From positions 877,683 through 941,682 of the forward strand of contig JACAUB010000001.1 of NCBI GenBank assembly GCA_013390605.1: a stretch of 64,000 nt of DNA, given 5' to 3'. Positions 10,101-18,870 of this stretch are shown piece by piece. The notes under the pieces were generated by a model. It saw only the letters and a program-made list of their open reading frames with translations. It did not search any database and was not told where the DNA came from. This DNA comes from Bacteroidota bacterium (lineage in GTDB: Bacteria; Bacteroidota; Bacteroidia; Bacteroidales; Cfx3-03). Each line of letters begins with the position of its first letter. Within the stretch, counting starts at the first letter, position 1. The translations under genes and the position numbers were made by a program.

Positions 10101-10386
10101 AGGAAAATTGCCTGCAATGGCTGCTGGACTTACGTTGTCGCGGAAAGGTATCAGAATTACTAACTTCTCACAGAATCGGGATGGAGTAGGTCTTATTTTA
10201 GGATTATGGGAGGTCACAGGAAAATCAACAAATGTAATGGTTACCCTACCCGGAAATAGTGCATCTGTCAAAGCTACTCCGGTCGATTTGAGAGGTGCAA
10301 CTATAGGTTCTCCACTCCAAATTATAAATGGTAAATTTATTTTTAAAATGAGTGCTTATACACCTGCATATTTTCTGATTCAATAA
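7105..10386 (+). CDS. GH38-like (DUF5054-type) secreted glycoside hydrolase, putative alpha-mannosidase
   Basis: This 1093-residue protein has a signal peptide (hydrophobic residues about 9-25, ending CYSQG). Residues about 30-220 form a beta-rich N-terminal region resembling a discoidin-type sugar-binding domain. The catalytic region begins with AYKTHFDIGFTH; His257 and Asp259 match the H-x-D zinc ligands of GH38. TDVPSHSWIWPTLLKHAGI follows, where Asp376 sits where GH38 enzymes carry their nucleophile. The region after about residue 640 is a long beta-sandwich tail, as in alpha-mannosidases, including MVIFNPLPWKRDALIEIP. I recall this type being catalogued as DUF5054. The GH38 relationship rests on motifs and architecture, so the substrate is an inference. 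It follows the GH2 gene by about 100 bases. Confidence 0.72.
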   Translation: MRNEIQIKLKISLFIFLSLFSLFCYSQGVVVTEQIEKGWAFTKIMRPSKTDAARYSTITILGNKAISSCLSPDGLHNGVLPQECRLLRDFFCFSNDNANGGKIVMDLGKIIPVAMVNSYSAHGPVGGTTWCEEFDGSRGPQVYTLYGSSSLSPDFDNLERKEWIKIADVDTRPNTSGQGWGGQHGVNIKAAKGELLGRFRWLVWDVKPTLMLKVKPSWTNTWYTELDVHTPETLKNGGDAILAGTQLEGITVAYKTHFDIGFTHPAPEIVNIYRTSMIDHALELIEESYKLPPEKRFAWTIPSWVAYQILWSGQDSARRARVVNAMKSGSLVVHALPVTVQTESLDLEDLVFGLSIHTKVCRDVGIPLSRSGKMTDVPSHSWIWPTLLKHAGIDFLQIGVNPTNERPDIPLLYYWQGPDGSRLLTMQPQGYGSDNEFGHGLYPPKDWKYKHWLAMIVTSDNSGPPKNSEVQNLLKEAERNMPGVRIHLGKMEDFADSIFAEEKKGAKIPVVRADMPDSWIHGMGTMPLEEATAHKMRSEITAVETLDSHLKIWGLSRSDIRDELFTAHERSLMYGEHTWGGARNLEGKNVYKIKNFEEYIKNDTDCKWLSKTWKDHADYINKASKITDSLASREINQLADAVAVEGERMVIFNPLPWKRDALIEIPNSQGQQFYAKDLPPCGYKTYPLKKTAFNDKIENTDIAVLENKYLKVKVDRKRGGIISIINKKDGRELIDHNAKYAFGQYYYERFDSLQNLQFHLNCSHLNTVYGANGKVCRGWNVRADLPSSPSYQNAVPEFEEMAIRNTNTTVEAILHAPAKGIIQSKVTTTIMLPLNSPWIEITVRLDDKKPDYWPESGSIYLPVNAKNPQFRIGRIGAVVDPSKDFARGSNRTYGYVNTGAMIADQHGKGIGISPLDHGIMSFGDKGICMIDPDYVPTKPLALVSMFNNIWTINFPYWIQGSLSSRVRIWATENLNDTSLVNSAIEARNPALVGVSNGQAGKLPAMAAGLTLSRKGIRITNFSQNRDGVGLILGLWEVTGKSTNVMVTLPGNSASVKATPVDLRGATIGSPLQIINGKFIFKMSAYTPAYFLIQ

Positions 10387-10557
10387 ATTTAAAAGAAGAT
10401 GAAGTGTCTGAAATCTACAATTTCATTAAACTTCATATTTCAACAAATTAACAGGTGTCTTATTAATCATCATGGAAAAAAGAAAAACGAATAAATGTTT
10501 TACAAATAGAAATATGTTCTTTCAAAATTCAATCCGGAAAAATTTATCTAATCAGCT

Positions 10558-12774
10558 ATGAATAAGTTTAAAAAGTATTTACTGATAGTCCTTGCTTCAA
10601 TTTCTTTTTCAGGAACAATTTCTGCTCAAGGCAAGTCTTCTTTTGCTTTATGGTATAAGCAGGAAGCCTCCAGATGGCTTGATGCACTTCCAATTGGAAA
10701 TGGTCGTATGGGCGCAATGATCTATGGTGGTGTAGCTCAAGAATGCATCCAGTTTAATGAACAAAGTCTTTGGTCAGGCGATAATAATTGGGATGGCGAA
10801 TATAAAACAGGGGATCTTGGTTTTGGCTCCTATCGGAATTTTGGTGAGCTGTTTATCACATTTAAAGATCAATCTGTCACCGCCACAAATTATATCCGTT
10901 CACTTGATATTTCTACGGGCATTCACAAAACCAATTTCACACAGGGAGGTGTAAATATTAAGCGGGAAGCATTTGCCAGTCATCCAGATCAGGTAATGGT
11001 TTTCAACTTCAAGGCTGACAAAAAAGGTGTTTTGTCGGGTAAGATTTCTTTAAAATCAGCACAGGGAGCCATCAGTCTTGCTACTCCTCAAACATTGAGC
11101 TTTGCTGGCGAAATGCCTAATAAGCTAAAATATGCTGCTGTTTTGAAGATCCTTAACGAAGGTGGTACTACAAACATAGAAAAAGATTGCTTGATATTTG
11201 ATGGTTGTAAATCAATTACTTTATTTTTAGATGCCCGAACGAATTACCAACCGGATTTCAAAGCAGGCTGGCGTGGCAAAGATCCAATGCCAGTTATTAA
11301 AAACGAATTAGCTATTGCGTTAAGTAAAAGCTATGTGCAATTAAAGGCAACACATGTAAAAGATATCGAAGCGCTAACAACACGGGCTGCTATAAATATT
11401 GGAAATAGTGATGCTGAAACGCTTGCCTTATCTACAGATGTTCGCCTGAAAAAATATGCTGCCGGTGGTATCGATCCAAACCTTGAAGAAACTATGTTTC
11501 AATATGGCAGATATCTGTTGATTAGTTGTTCCCGTCCGGGTGGATTGCCAGCTAATTTACAAGGGTTATGGAACGATAGTAATATACCTGCATGGGCTAG
11601 CGATTACCATAACAACATTAATATTCAGATGAATTACTGGGCTGCTGAAACGACCAATCTTTCAGAATGTCATCTTCCACTCATCGATTTTATTGTTGCT
11701 GCTCAAGAGCCTTGTCGGATTGCTACCCGAAAAGCATTTGGTGATAAAACCCGTGGTTGGACAGCACGTACCAGTCAAAGTATTTTTGGTGGTAATGGCT
11801 GGGAATGGAATATTCCTGCCAGTGCCTGGTATGCACAGCATGTATATGAGCACTGGGCTTTTACCAGAGACAATAATTATCTTCAGAAAATTGCTTATCC
11901 AATAATAAAGGAAATTTGCGAATATTGGGAAGATAACCTCAAAAAGATGCCTGATGGTACCTTGATGGTTCCAAATGGTTGGTCGCCTGAACATGGTCCA
12001 CGCGAAGATGGCGTTATGATGGATCAACAATTAGTTTGGGATCTCTTTCAAAATTATATGGAGTGTGCCAAAGCCTTGAATATTGATGCCGACTACCAAA
12101 AGAAAATTGCAGATATGCAAGTTCACTTAGCCCCTAATAAAATTGGAAAATGGGGTCAACTACAAGAATGGCAGGTCGATCGTGACGATCCTAATGATCA
12201 ACATCGTCATAATTCACAACTTTTCGCAGTCTATCCAGGTCGTCAGATCAGCATGACTAAAACACCAGAATTAGCTGCTGCGGCAGTTATTACCTTACGA
12301 AGTCGCAGTGGAAATTATGGAACAAACATCAACACTCCTTTTACCGTAGAGTCGACAGTTGGCGATAGTCGTCGTTCGTGGACCTGGCCATGGAGATGTG
12401 CACTCTGGGCCCGTCTGGGCGAAGGCGAGCGCGCAGGAATTATGATACGAGGATTGCTCACTTACAATACCCTGCCTAACTTGTTTTGCAACCATCCTCC
12501 TTTTCAATTAGATGGTAATTTCGGTATTCCTGCTGCTATGACAGAGATGTTGATGCAAAGTCATGCCGGCGAAATAGACTTATTACCGGCTATCCCCAGA
12601 GCCTGGGCTGCTAACGGATCATTTACCGGTCTTTGTGCCCGCGGAGGTTTTGTAGTCGATTGTACCTGGCAGAATGGGAAAGTAATATCCTATAAAGTCA
12701 GATCGGCTAACCCGAAACAGGTAAAAGTCCGGTTAAATGGAGAAGTTAAAGAAATTAAATCAACCCATTTCTAA
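10558..12774 (+). CDS. GH95 alpha-L-fucosidase (or alpha-L-galactosidase), secreted
   Basis: This 738-residue inverting exo-enzyme would remove alpha-1,2-linked L-fucose. The signal peptide covers about residues 1-23 (ending TISAQG). The N-terminal beta domain opens with [19 protein letters not shown] and FNEQSLWSG, hallmarks of GH95. The (alpha/alpha)6 barrel carries [10 protein letters not shown] (Asn353 and Asn355, matching the paired Asn residues that activate water in characterised GH95 enzymes) and [10 protein letters not shown] (Glu478, matching the catalytic acid). [17 protein letters not shown] and [13 protein letters not shown] close the fold. The length is slightly short of the usual 780-800 residues. 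Some GH95 members act on L-galactose. With the GH29 enzyme it gives the cluster two different defucosylating activities. The next gene starts 11 bases downstream. Confidence 0.93.
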   Translation: MNKFKKYLLIVLASISFSGTISAQGKSSFALWYKQEASRWLDALPIGNGRMGAMIYGGVAQECIQFNEQSLWSGDNNWDGEYKTGDLGFGSYRNFGELFITFKDQSVTATNYIRSLDISTGIHKTNFTQGGVNIKREAFASHPDQVMVFNFKADKKGVLSGKISLKSAQGAISLATPQTLSFAGEMPNKLKYAAVLKILNEGGTTNIEKDCLIFDGCKSITLFLDARTNYQPDFKAGWRGKDPMPVIKNELAIALSKSYVQLKATHVKDIEALTTRAAINIGNSDAETLALSTDVRLKKYAAGGIDPNLEETMFQYGRYLLISCSRPGGLPANLQGLWNDSNIPAWASDYHNNINIQMNYWAAETTNLSECHLPLIDFIVAAQEPCRIATRKAFGDKTRGWTARTSQSIFGGNGWEWNIPASAWYAQHVYEHWAFTRDNNYLQKIAYPIIKEICEYWEDNLKKMPDGTLMVPNGWSPEHGPREDGVMMDQQLVWDLFQNYMECAKALNIDADYQKKIADMQVHLAPNKIGKWGQLQEWQVDRDDPNDQHRHNSQLFAVYPGRQISMTKTPELAAAAVITLRSRSGNYGTNINTPFTVESTVGDSRRSWTWPWRCALWARLGEGERAGIMIRGLLTYNTLPNLFCNHPPFQLDGNFGIPAAMTEMLMQSHAGEIDLLPAIPRAWAANGSFTGLCARGGFVVDCTWQNGKVISYKVRSANPKQVKVRLNGEVKEIKSTHF

Positions 12775-12785
12775 AAAATTATACA

Positions 12786-15743
12786 ATGTTTAAGCATTAT
12801 ATCATTTGGTCTTTTCTGTTGGTACTATTCTCAACTTCAGCCTATAGCCAACACCAAAAAATAAACTATTCGATTCCGGAAACTCCCTGGGATGAAGACT
12901 ATGGGAACCATAGAACCGAAATTATAGTAAACGCAAAATCTGATGCTGTTTACGTAATGATTCCTTGGCGAAGAAGAGACTCTGGCCCTCAACAAAAAAG
13001 GTTAATCATTACCGATCTACAGGGAAAGGTGATGAAAAACATCTTTCGTTTGAATATTAATAGAGAATTTGGTGAATTCATCTTTCAGCCCGAAAGCGGT
13101 CAAACAAACTACTATGTATATTATATGCCTTATAAAGGGAATAAAAATAGTGGATGGTTTGATGGAGATTATTTAACCCCTGAAGAGGCTCCTGATGCTG
13201 AATGGGTAAAAAGAAATGCTATTTCTCAACCTTACGACAAAAAAAACAAACTACTATCTGAGGCGATAATTCTACAGATCCAATCAAGAACAGCATTCGA
13301 CAGTTTCTATCCGATGGAAGTTTGTGCTACTGAAGCTGAGATAAAACAACTGGTTAATAATAGTAGCTCCAATTATCTGCTGTTTCCTGAAGATCGAAAA
13401 TTCCCGATTCGAATGAATAATGATCTTCCTTTACGGTGGATTGAAAATGGAGCTCAAAAACAATTTGAAGGAGTCGCAAAGAGAAATGAGTATTATACTT
13501 TTCAGATAGGTGTTTATGCATCTCAAAAAGATCTGGAAGATATCTCTGTTTCTTATAGTGATTATCCTGATAAGCTGACATGTTTTAATCTGGAAGGAAC
13601 CGATGCAGAGGGAAAGAATTTCAGAAAACGAGTCGATATACCTAAAGGAAAAGTTCAGCCTCTTTGGTTTGGTGTTGATCTTCCGGAAGATATACCTGCT
13701 GGTGAATATTCTGTAGATTTAACTATCTCTCCTAAAAATGATAAACCTCAAACAATTACTATAAAGATCAATGTAGAAGATTCGATTTTATCCGATCGTG
13801 GCGATAGCGAGCCCTGGCGTCATTCCAGACTTCGATGGCTAAACTCGACATTAGGAATTGATGATCATTTGGTAGAACCATATACTCCTCTTGAAGTAAA
13901 AGATAAGGATATAAAGTGTTTTATGCGAAGCATCCGGTTAAATGATCTGGGATTAATTTCGGATATCACGAGTAATAATAAATCGGTATTGAATCATCCT
14001 CTACAGTTTGTCATCGAGACAGATAAAGGTATTGAACACTTACACGCCTCATCTTTCCACTATACCACACAAAACGAAGGCAGGGTAGCATGGACTGCTG
14101 AAGCTGAAGGTAATTTAGTTTCGTTTACCAGTCATGGTACCATGGAATTCGATGGAAATATCAACTATACGGTAAAAGTGAAAGCAAAGTCGAAAGTTCT
14201 GATCCAGGACATTAGGCTTGAGATACCTGTCAAAAAAGAAGTCTGTCAATACTTTATGGGAATGGGGCTTCCGGGTAGTAAATGTCCTGAATCCTATGAT
14301 TGGAAATGGAAAGGCCCCCAGGATAGTTATTGGATTGGTTCTGTTGATGCAGGATTGCACTGTGAGATGCGCGGAGCCAGTTATAGTGGACCGTTGCTTA
14401 ATTTGTATCATCCAGCACCTCCGGCTAGCTGGTATAACCAAAACAAAGGTGGATATAATCTCAAAGCAGCTGAAAACGAAGTTGTAGCTACTACCTATTC
14501 AGGTGAAAGAACGATGGAAGCCGGACAGGAAATTACTTTCGCATTTGATTTGCTGATCACTCCTGTGAAAAAGACAGATCCAACTGATCAGTTCTTGAAT
14601 CGGTATTACCATAATGGAAACAAACCGGCTCCAGGTATTGATGATCTTAAAACAGGAATCAAAATCACCAATGTTCATCATGCCAATCCTATAAACCCCT
14701 ATATAAACTATCCATTTATTGCAATTGATAGCATGAAGAATTTTGTTAATTATTGGCATAATAAAGGGCTCAAAGTAAAAATCTATTATACCATCAGAGA
14801 GTTAACAAATCAGGTTCCCGAAATCTGGGCATTACGCAGCTTGGGAACTGAAGTATTAGGTGGTGGAAAAGGAGGCGGGTATCCATGGTTACGTGAACAT
14901 TTTGTTGATAATTATGATGTTCAGTGGTTCACACCTATTAATGGTTATCAGGCATGTGATGCTGCCGTTATTACAAGTGGAGAGTCGCGTTGGTATAATT
15001 ACTACATTGAGGGACTACAGTGGCTGGTAAAGAACCAAAATATCGATGGCCTCTATTTGGATGATGTTGCATTCGATAGAAATATGCTAAAGCGAATGCG
15101 AAAAGTAATGGATAATGTAAAACCCGGTTGTTTACTTGACCTGCATTCCAATACCGGGTTTTCGATAGGCCCTGCCAATCAGTATACCGAGTATTTTCCA
15201 TTCATCAACAAACTATGGTTTGGAGAGAGTTTTAATTATGATAAGATGTCGCCTGCAAACTGGTTAGTTGAGGTGTCAGGAATACCTTTCGGACTAATGG
15301 GTGACATGCTTCAGGGAGGAGGTAATCCATGGCGTGGAATGATTTATGGCATGACAGTCCGCTATCCATGGTACACTGAAGGCGTTAATTGCGATCCCCG
15401 TGAAATCTGGAAGATATGGGACGATTTTGATATCTCACATGCTAAAATGATTGGCTATTGGGATAAAAAATGTCCTGTAAAAACTACAAATCCAGATGTA
15501 CTGGCGACAGCCTATATTCATCAAGGGAAGGTATTGATTTCTATCGCATCATGGGCCTCGTCCACAAGCGGCATAAAACTTAGTGTTGATTGGAAATCAT
15601 TGGGTATGGATCCTTCAAAAGTAATCATTTCAGCTCCGGTTATACCAGGGTTTCAGATTGCACGCCAGTTTGGCATTAATGATGAAATAACTGTTGAACC
15701 TAAAAAAGGTTGGTTGTTATATCTTCAGCTTAAAAACAAGTAA
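12786..15743 (+). CDS. GH123/DUF6067-like large secreted glycoside hydrolase
   Basis: This 985-residue protein has a signal peptide (residues about 1-21, ending AYSQH). The first half is beta-rich, including a domain near residues 300-340 with the pattern VDLTISPKND typical of Ig-like modules. The second half reads as a TIM barrel: KIYYTIRELTNQ, an aromatic GGGYPWLREH segment, then GLYLDDVAFDR with paired acids Asp759 and Asp760 at a strand end, and CLLDLHSNTGF. This layout fits proteins I recall being grouped as glycoside hydrolase-like DUF6067, related to GH123. No biochemical activity is claimed. It starts 11 bases after the GH95 stop, so the two are almost certainly cotranscribed. Catalytic roles for the two acids are inference. 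Confidence 0.6.
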   Translation: MFKHYIIWSFLLVLFSTSAYSQHQKINYSIPETPWDEDYGNHRTEIIVNAKSDAVYVMIPWRRRDSGPQQKRLIITDLQGKVMKNIFRLNINREFGEFIFQPESGQTNYYVYYMPYKGNKNSGWFDGDYLTPEEAPDAEWVKRNAISQPYDKKNKLLSEAIILQIQSRTAFDSFYPMEVCATEAEIKQLVNNSSSNYLLFPEDRKFPIRMNNDLPLRWIENGAQKQFEGVAKRNEYYTFQIGVYASQKDLEDISVSYSDYPDKLTCFNLEGTDAEGKNFRKRVDIPKGKVQPLWFGVDLPEDIPAGEYSVDLTISPKNDKPQTITIKINVEDSILSDRGDSEPWRHSRLRWLNSTLGIDDHLVEPYTPLEVKDKDIKCFMRSIRLNDLGLISDITSNNKSVLNHPLQFVIETDKGIEHLHASSFHYTTQNEGRVAWTAEAEGNLVSFTSHGTMEFDGNINYTVKVKAKSKVLIQDIRLEIPVKKEVCQYFMGMGLPGSKCPESYDWKWKGPQDSYWIGSVDAGLHCEMRGASYSGPLLNLYHPAPPASWYNQNKGGYNLKAAENEVVATTYSGERTMEAGQEITFAFDLLITPVKKTDPTDQFLNRYYHNGNKPAPGIDDLKTGIKITNVHHANPINPYINYPFIAIDSMKNFVNYWHNKGLKVKIYYTIRELTNQVPEIWALRSLGTEVLGGGKGGGYPWLREHFVDNYDVQWFTPINGYQACDAAVITSGESRWYNYYIEGLQWLVKNQNIDGLYLDDVAFDRNMLKRMRKVMDNVKPGCLLDLHSNTGFSIGPANQYTEYFPFINKLWFGESFNYDKMSPANWLVEVSGIPFGLMGDMLQGGGNPWRGMIYGMTVRYPWYTEGVNCDPREIWKIWDDFDISHAKMIGYWDKKCPVKTTNPDVLATAYIHQGKVLISIASWASSTSGIKLSVDWKSLGMDPSKVIISAPVIPGFQIARQFGINDEITVEPKKGWLLYLQLKNK

Positions 15744-15822
15744 ATGTAAATTCGAATTTCTATTTTTCTATAATTTTAGATGAATAGATATCTGTTAATG
15801 AGTCATTAATTAATCTTTAAAA

Positions 15823-18372
15823 ATGAAGATCAATTTCAAAAAATCAATGTTCACATATTGGATGATTTGTGCGATTTTACTCGTAATACAGCATCCTGTC
15901 ATTGCACAAACACACTCGTTTCATACAGAATATGTAACCATCGATATTAATAAGCAAGGTTTCATTACAAGTATTAAAGACAACGCATCTCATAAAGAAT
16001 ATTGCCCTTCCGGTAATTCGTCAGCGTTGCTGAGTTTATATAAAAACGAAGGTTATATCTTGCCATTTTCTGCACGATTTAATATTGCTAAGAATCAAAT
16101 TGTTTTATCTTATCCAAATGGTTCAGTTGCGACTGTAAAAGCAGAAGAAAAAGGAAAATATCTACGTTTCAAATTGCTATCCCTTTCTCCACGCAACGGA
16201 GTTGACAATATCGTATGGGGTCCTTATAAAACTTCCATTTCTAAGACGATTGGTGAAATCATTTCGGTGGTACGAAACAATGATTATGCAATAGGTATCA
16301 TGGCGCTGGATGACAATACTACCAGTGGGCCACCCTGTGATGGTGATATGAATGAACTATTTTATTATATTCATTCACCTGATCCTAAACTATATCCATT
16401 ACCTGCAAATCTGAGTGAAGGACAAAAATTTCCTATTGGTGGCGATGGCATTAGTGATATCGCATTTTTTTCGCATCCGGAAGAATACTATCGGATGAAC
16501 TCAGGCAACGGAGCTTCACTTGAACCCTCTTTTGGTTCTACTATCACGTTGCATGCAAGAGACCGGCGAAAACCACAAACTATATTTTATACACTTCTTC
16601 CGGGTTTTGTAGGTGTAAATTCTCCACGTCATCAAGTTGTTGCTCCTGTTGACGCAGATTTTATGGGTTCGGCCATTGCTTTTTATGGTTGTCCGGATAC
16701 TTTAGGTTTGCATGTAATAGAAAACATTGTCCTTGCAGAAGGATTGCCTCATCCTGAGATAAATGGTAAATGGATAAAAGATCCGGCTGCTTATAGACCT
16801 GATATTGCATGGTGGGGAGTTCACGATAGTTTGATAAGCTATGCCCGACAATTGAATTTTAAAGCTGTTCAGGATGAGGGACTTGGTGAATATTATCCGA
16901 ACCCGGCTGATCGATGGGCAAATAAGAAAATTAACTTTTCTAATGGTTCAATAAGTATCAAGGAGTATACAGATCAAACCAACCGCGAAGGAATTGCTTA
17001 TGGATTACATACGTTGTGCGAGTTTATTCAACCCCACAGTAGCGATGTATCGCCTCTTCCTAATGATAGCTTATGTACAATGTTAAGCACAACCGTTACA
17101 AAGGAAATTCAACCCACTGATACTATTATTACAGTTGCAGATACAAGTTACTTAAATGAATTTGGCGGATGGGAAGGAAACCATACGAATGTGTTGAAAA
17201 TAGGAAAAGAACTTATCACCTATTCCGGCGTTACTAAAACAAAACCTTATACGCTCTTGAACATAAAAAGAGGTTCATATTCTACACCCGTAACTATTCA
17301 TAAAAAAGGTGAGGTCATCGTTAAATTACAACCCAATTGCTATCGTGGGTTTGTACCCGATATGCGATTGCAGGATAAATATGCTGAATATTATGCACAC
17401 CTTTTAAAAGACGGAGGCATGAACTATATCGATTTCGATGGACTTGAAAGTTGTATGTATCAAGGTCATGGTCAGTATTCGTTTAAGAAGTTCTTTCGAA
17501 AGCTGTTTACTACTCTGAACCAATTAGGCGTGCCATATCTGCGTGTTATGGGGTCGACTGTTGCAGAAGGTAACTGGCACTATATGAGCATCTGTAATGT
17601 GGGAGGTGGTAATAATATGTTTAATCCTGCTACAAACAAATGGGGAATCGAGGGAAAAGATATCAGATATGGCTTTCTCAGCAATTATTTGCCTTGTACA
17701 TTTGGAATTGTTGATCTTCACTCTGATTGGACTGCAGCTGTTGCAGAGAATTTGCAAGCTAAATCTATTGGTTGGGGAGCTACTTATATGTTAGGCATAA
17801 GCCAAAACGAGGTCGAGAAGTGCGGTGAAAAATATGAGATCTTCAATGCAATCAAAACATGGGAAAATGCTAGAATTGCAAATGTATTTACAGCAAACCA
17901 TAGGAAGAAACTGAGTGTAATGGAAAACAAATATCACCTGGAGCAACTTGACCAAAAAACCTTCAATCTTTATCCGGTACAAGAGGTTAATACTGTTGTA
18001 GGTATTTCTGATAATATGTCTCATTTTACGATTAAAAATCCATACTTTTCTCAATCTTTTGAATTTGCAATGCAGATAACCGGTGAAAAAGATGCATCCA
18101 TTTCAAACATTACTATTCAACTAAATAGTGGGAAAGTTATAAAGATTACCACACCCGTTCGTTCAGGCCAATACATTGTTTGTAAACGAAACAAAATCTA
18201 TGTAACCGACCACAACAGACAAAAGGTATCAAACATTGACTTAAATGATATTCCATTAATGGGTGTAGGTGAGAATGAAATAAAGATTACTGTTGGTTCT
18301 TTCAATGATTCATCTTTAAAACTCAATCTTTTGTTTTCAATGATTGGAGTACCTGAAAAATTGGGGAGTTAA
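15823..18372 (+). CDS. Large secreted protein with glycoside hydrolase-like barrel, family not recognised
   Basis: The 849-residue product begins with a signal peptide (hydrophobic residues about 12-28, ending PVIAQT). Residues about 30-300 look like a beta-supersandwich (YVTIDINKQGFITSIKDN), the N-terminal fold seen in GH36, GH97 and GH101-type enzymes. A barrel-like region follows, with MNYIDFDGLESCMYQGHG; Asp537 and Asp539 in the D-F-D-G-L-E motif sit where clan GH-D-like enzymes place catalytic or binding acids. Residues about 415-500 (VADTSYLNEFGGWEGNHTNV, then ELITYSGV) look like an inserted beta domain. The last 130 residues form another beta domain. It is the last gene of the enzyme run, 79 bases after the previous one. 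I do not recognise a named CAZy family; hydrolase function is inferred from fold-like features and context. Confidence 0.55.
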   Translation: MKINFKKSMFTYWMICAILLVIQHPVIAQTHSFHTEYVTIDINKQGFITSIKDNASHKEYCPSGNSSALLSLYKNEGYILPFSARFNIAKNQIVLSYPNGSVATVKAEEKGKYLRFKLLSLSPRNGVDNIVWGPYKTSISKTIGEIISVVRNNDYAIGIMALDDNTTSGPPCDGDMNELFYYIHSPDPKLYPLPANLSEGQKFPIGGDGISDIAFFSHPEEYYRMNSGNGASLEPSFGSTITLHARDRRKPQTIFYTLLPGFVGVNSPRHQVVAPVDADFMGSAIAFYGCPDTLGLHVIENIVLAEGLPHPEINGKWIKDPAAYRPDIAWWGVHDSLISYARQLNFKAVQDEGLGEYYPNPADRWANKKINFSNGSISIKEYTDQTNREGIAYGLHTLCEFIQPHSSDVSPLPNDSLCTMLSTTVTKEIQPTDTIITVADTSYLNEFGGWEGNHTNVLKIGKELITYSGVTKTKPYTLLNIKRGSYSTPVTIHKKGEVIVKLQPNCYRGFVPDMRLQDKYAEYYAHLLKDGGMNYIDFDGLESCMYQGHGQYSFKKFFRKLFTTLNQLGVPYLRVMGSTVAEGNWHYMSICNVGGGNNMFNPATNKWGIEGKDIRYGFLSNYLPCTFGIVDLHSDWTAAVAENLQAKSIGWGATYMLGISQNEVEKCGEKYEIFNAIKTWENARIANVFTANHRKKLSVMENKYHLEQLDQKTFNLYPVQEVNTVVGISDNMSHFTIKNPYFSQSFEFAMQITGEKDASISNITIQLNSGKVIKITTPVRSGQYIVCKRNKIYVTDHNRQKVSNIDLNDIPLMGVGENEIKITVGSFNDSSLKLNLLFSMIGVPEKLGS

Positions 18373-18390
18373 AAAGATATCATTTAAAGT

Positions 18391-18436
18391 GAAAACCAAA
18401 ATTTCAAAATTTATTGTATAGAGGTTTTCGTTTTTT
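18391..18436 (+). terminator. Possible terminator of the glycan-enzyme operon
   Basis: GAAAACC (18391-18397) and GGTTTTC (18423-18429) form a 7-bp stem with a 25-base loop, followed by a T-rich run (GTTTTTTC). The position, 19 bases after the last stop of the enzyme run, fits a rho-independent terminator, but the stem is short and the loop long. Confidence 0.4.
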
Positions 18437-18542
18437 CTACGACCGATTCATTCAGATTCATCTATTTTAATTTTGTCGAACAAGGATTCTATGCTCAAGA
18501 TCAGCTTATGATAATTTGGATCGATATTAAAAGGGAGTATCC

Positions 18543-18619
18543 GGTTTTCTTACGGTTTGTTTAGGGTTTTCTTGGGGTTTATCTGCGGTATAATACCCCA
18601 AACAAACCATAAGAAAACC
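18543..18619. repeat. Long imperfect inverted repeat (24-bp arms)
   Basis: The left arm 18543-18566 and right arm 18596-18619 are complementary at 22 of 24 positions, around a 29-base centre. Arms contain GGTTTTCTTACGGTTTG and its near-complement. The GGTTTTCTT core occurs again inside the loop (about 18567) and at about 18772. The hairpin lies between the enzyme cluster and the orphan gene at 18871. It may be a strong terminator, a small mobile or palindromic repeat, or a structured leader. There is no T-run after the right arm, which argues against a simple terminator. Confidence 0.6.
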
Positions 18620-18870
18620 CCCAATAAATTATGTTAAAATCGTAATCTTTCTTCTGGAATAACCTTATCTTTGTATCAGTGTATCATTTATTTCGGTGAA
18701 AATGATCATAAGGAATGCGATAATTTGTAGGATGGATAGTTGAAGCCATTTGTAGTAATAAAATGACCCCTGGTTTTCTTCCTGTAAATAGTGATGGGTT
18801 GATTGTTTAGCCGAACATTTGGGATAATTTATTTAAAACTGAATTATTAACAAGGTTTAAAGAAACAGTC

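Larger units (their letters stand above)
18373..18870. other. Intergenic gap, 498 bases, with hairpin and possible promoter
   Basis: Apart from the possible terminator and the inverted repeat, this stretch contains TATCTTTG at 18666-18673, a full match to the Bacteroidetes -7 element TAnnTTTG, facing the gene at 18871. No good -33 partner is evident. If used, it would give a leader of almost 200 bases. No reading frame looks like a gene. Confidence 0.4.

Noticed and set aside
10399..10497. Short open frame of about 31 codons between the GH38-like and GH95 genes
   Set aside because: No ribosome site, no recognisable pattern and very AT-rich; not distinguishable from chance.
18373..18870. CRISPR-like repeat structure around GGTTTTCTT
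   Set aside because: Only three short copies at irregular spacing, arranged mainly as an inverted repeat; no repeat-spacer periodicity and no cas genes.
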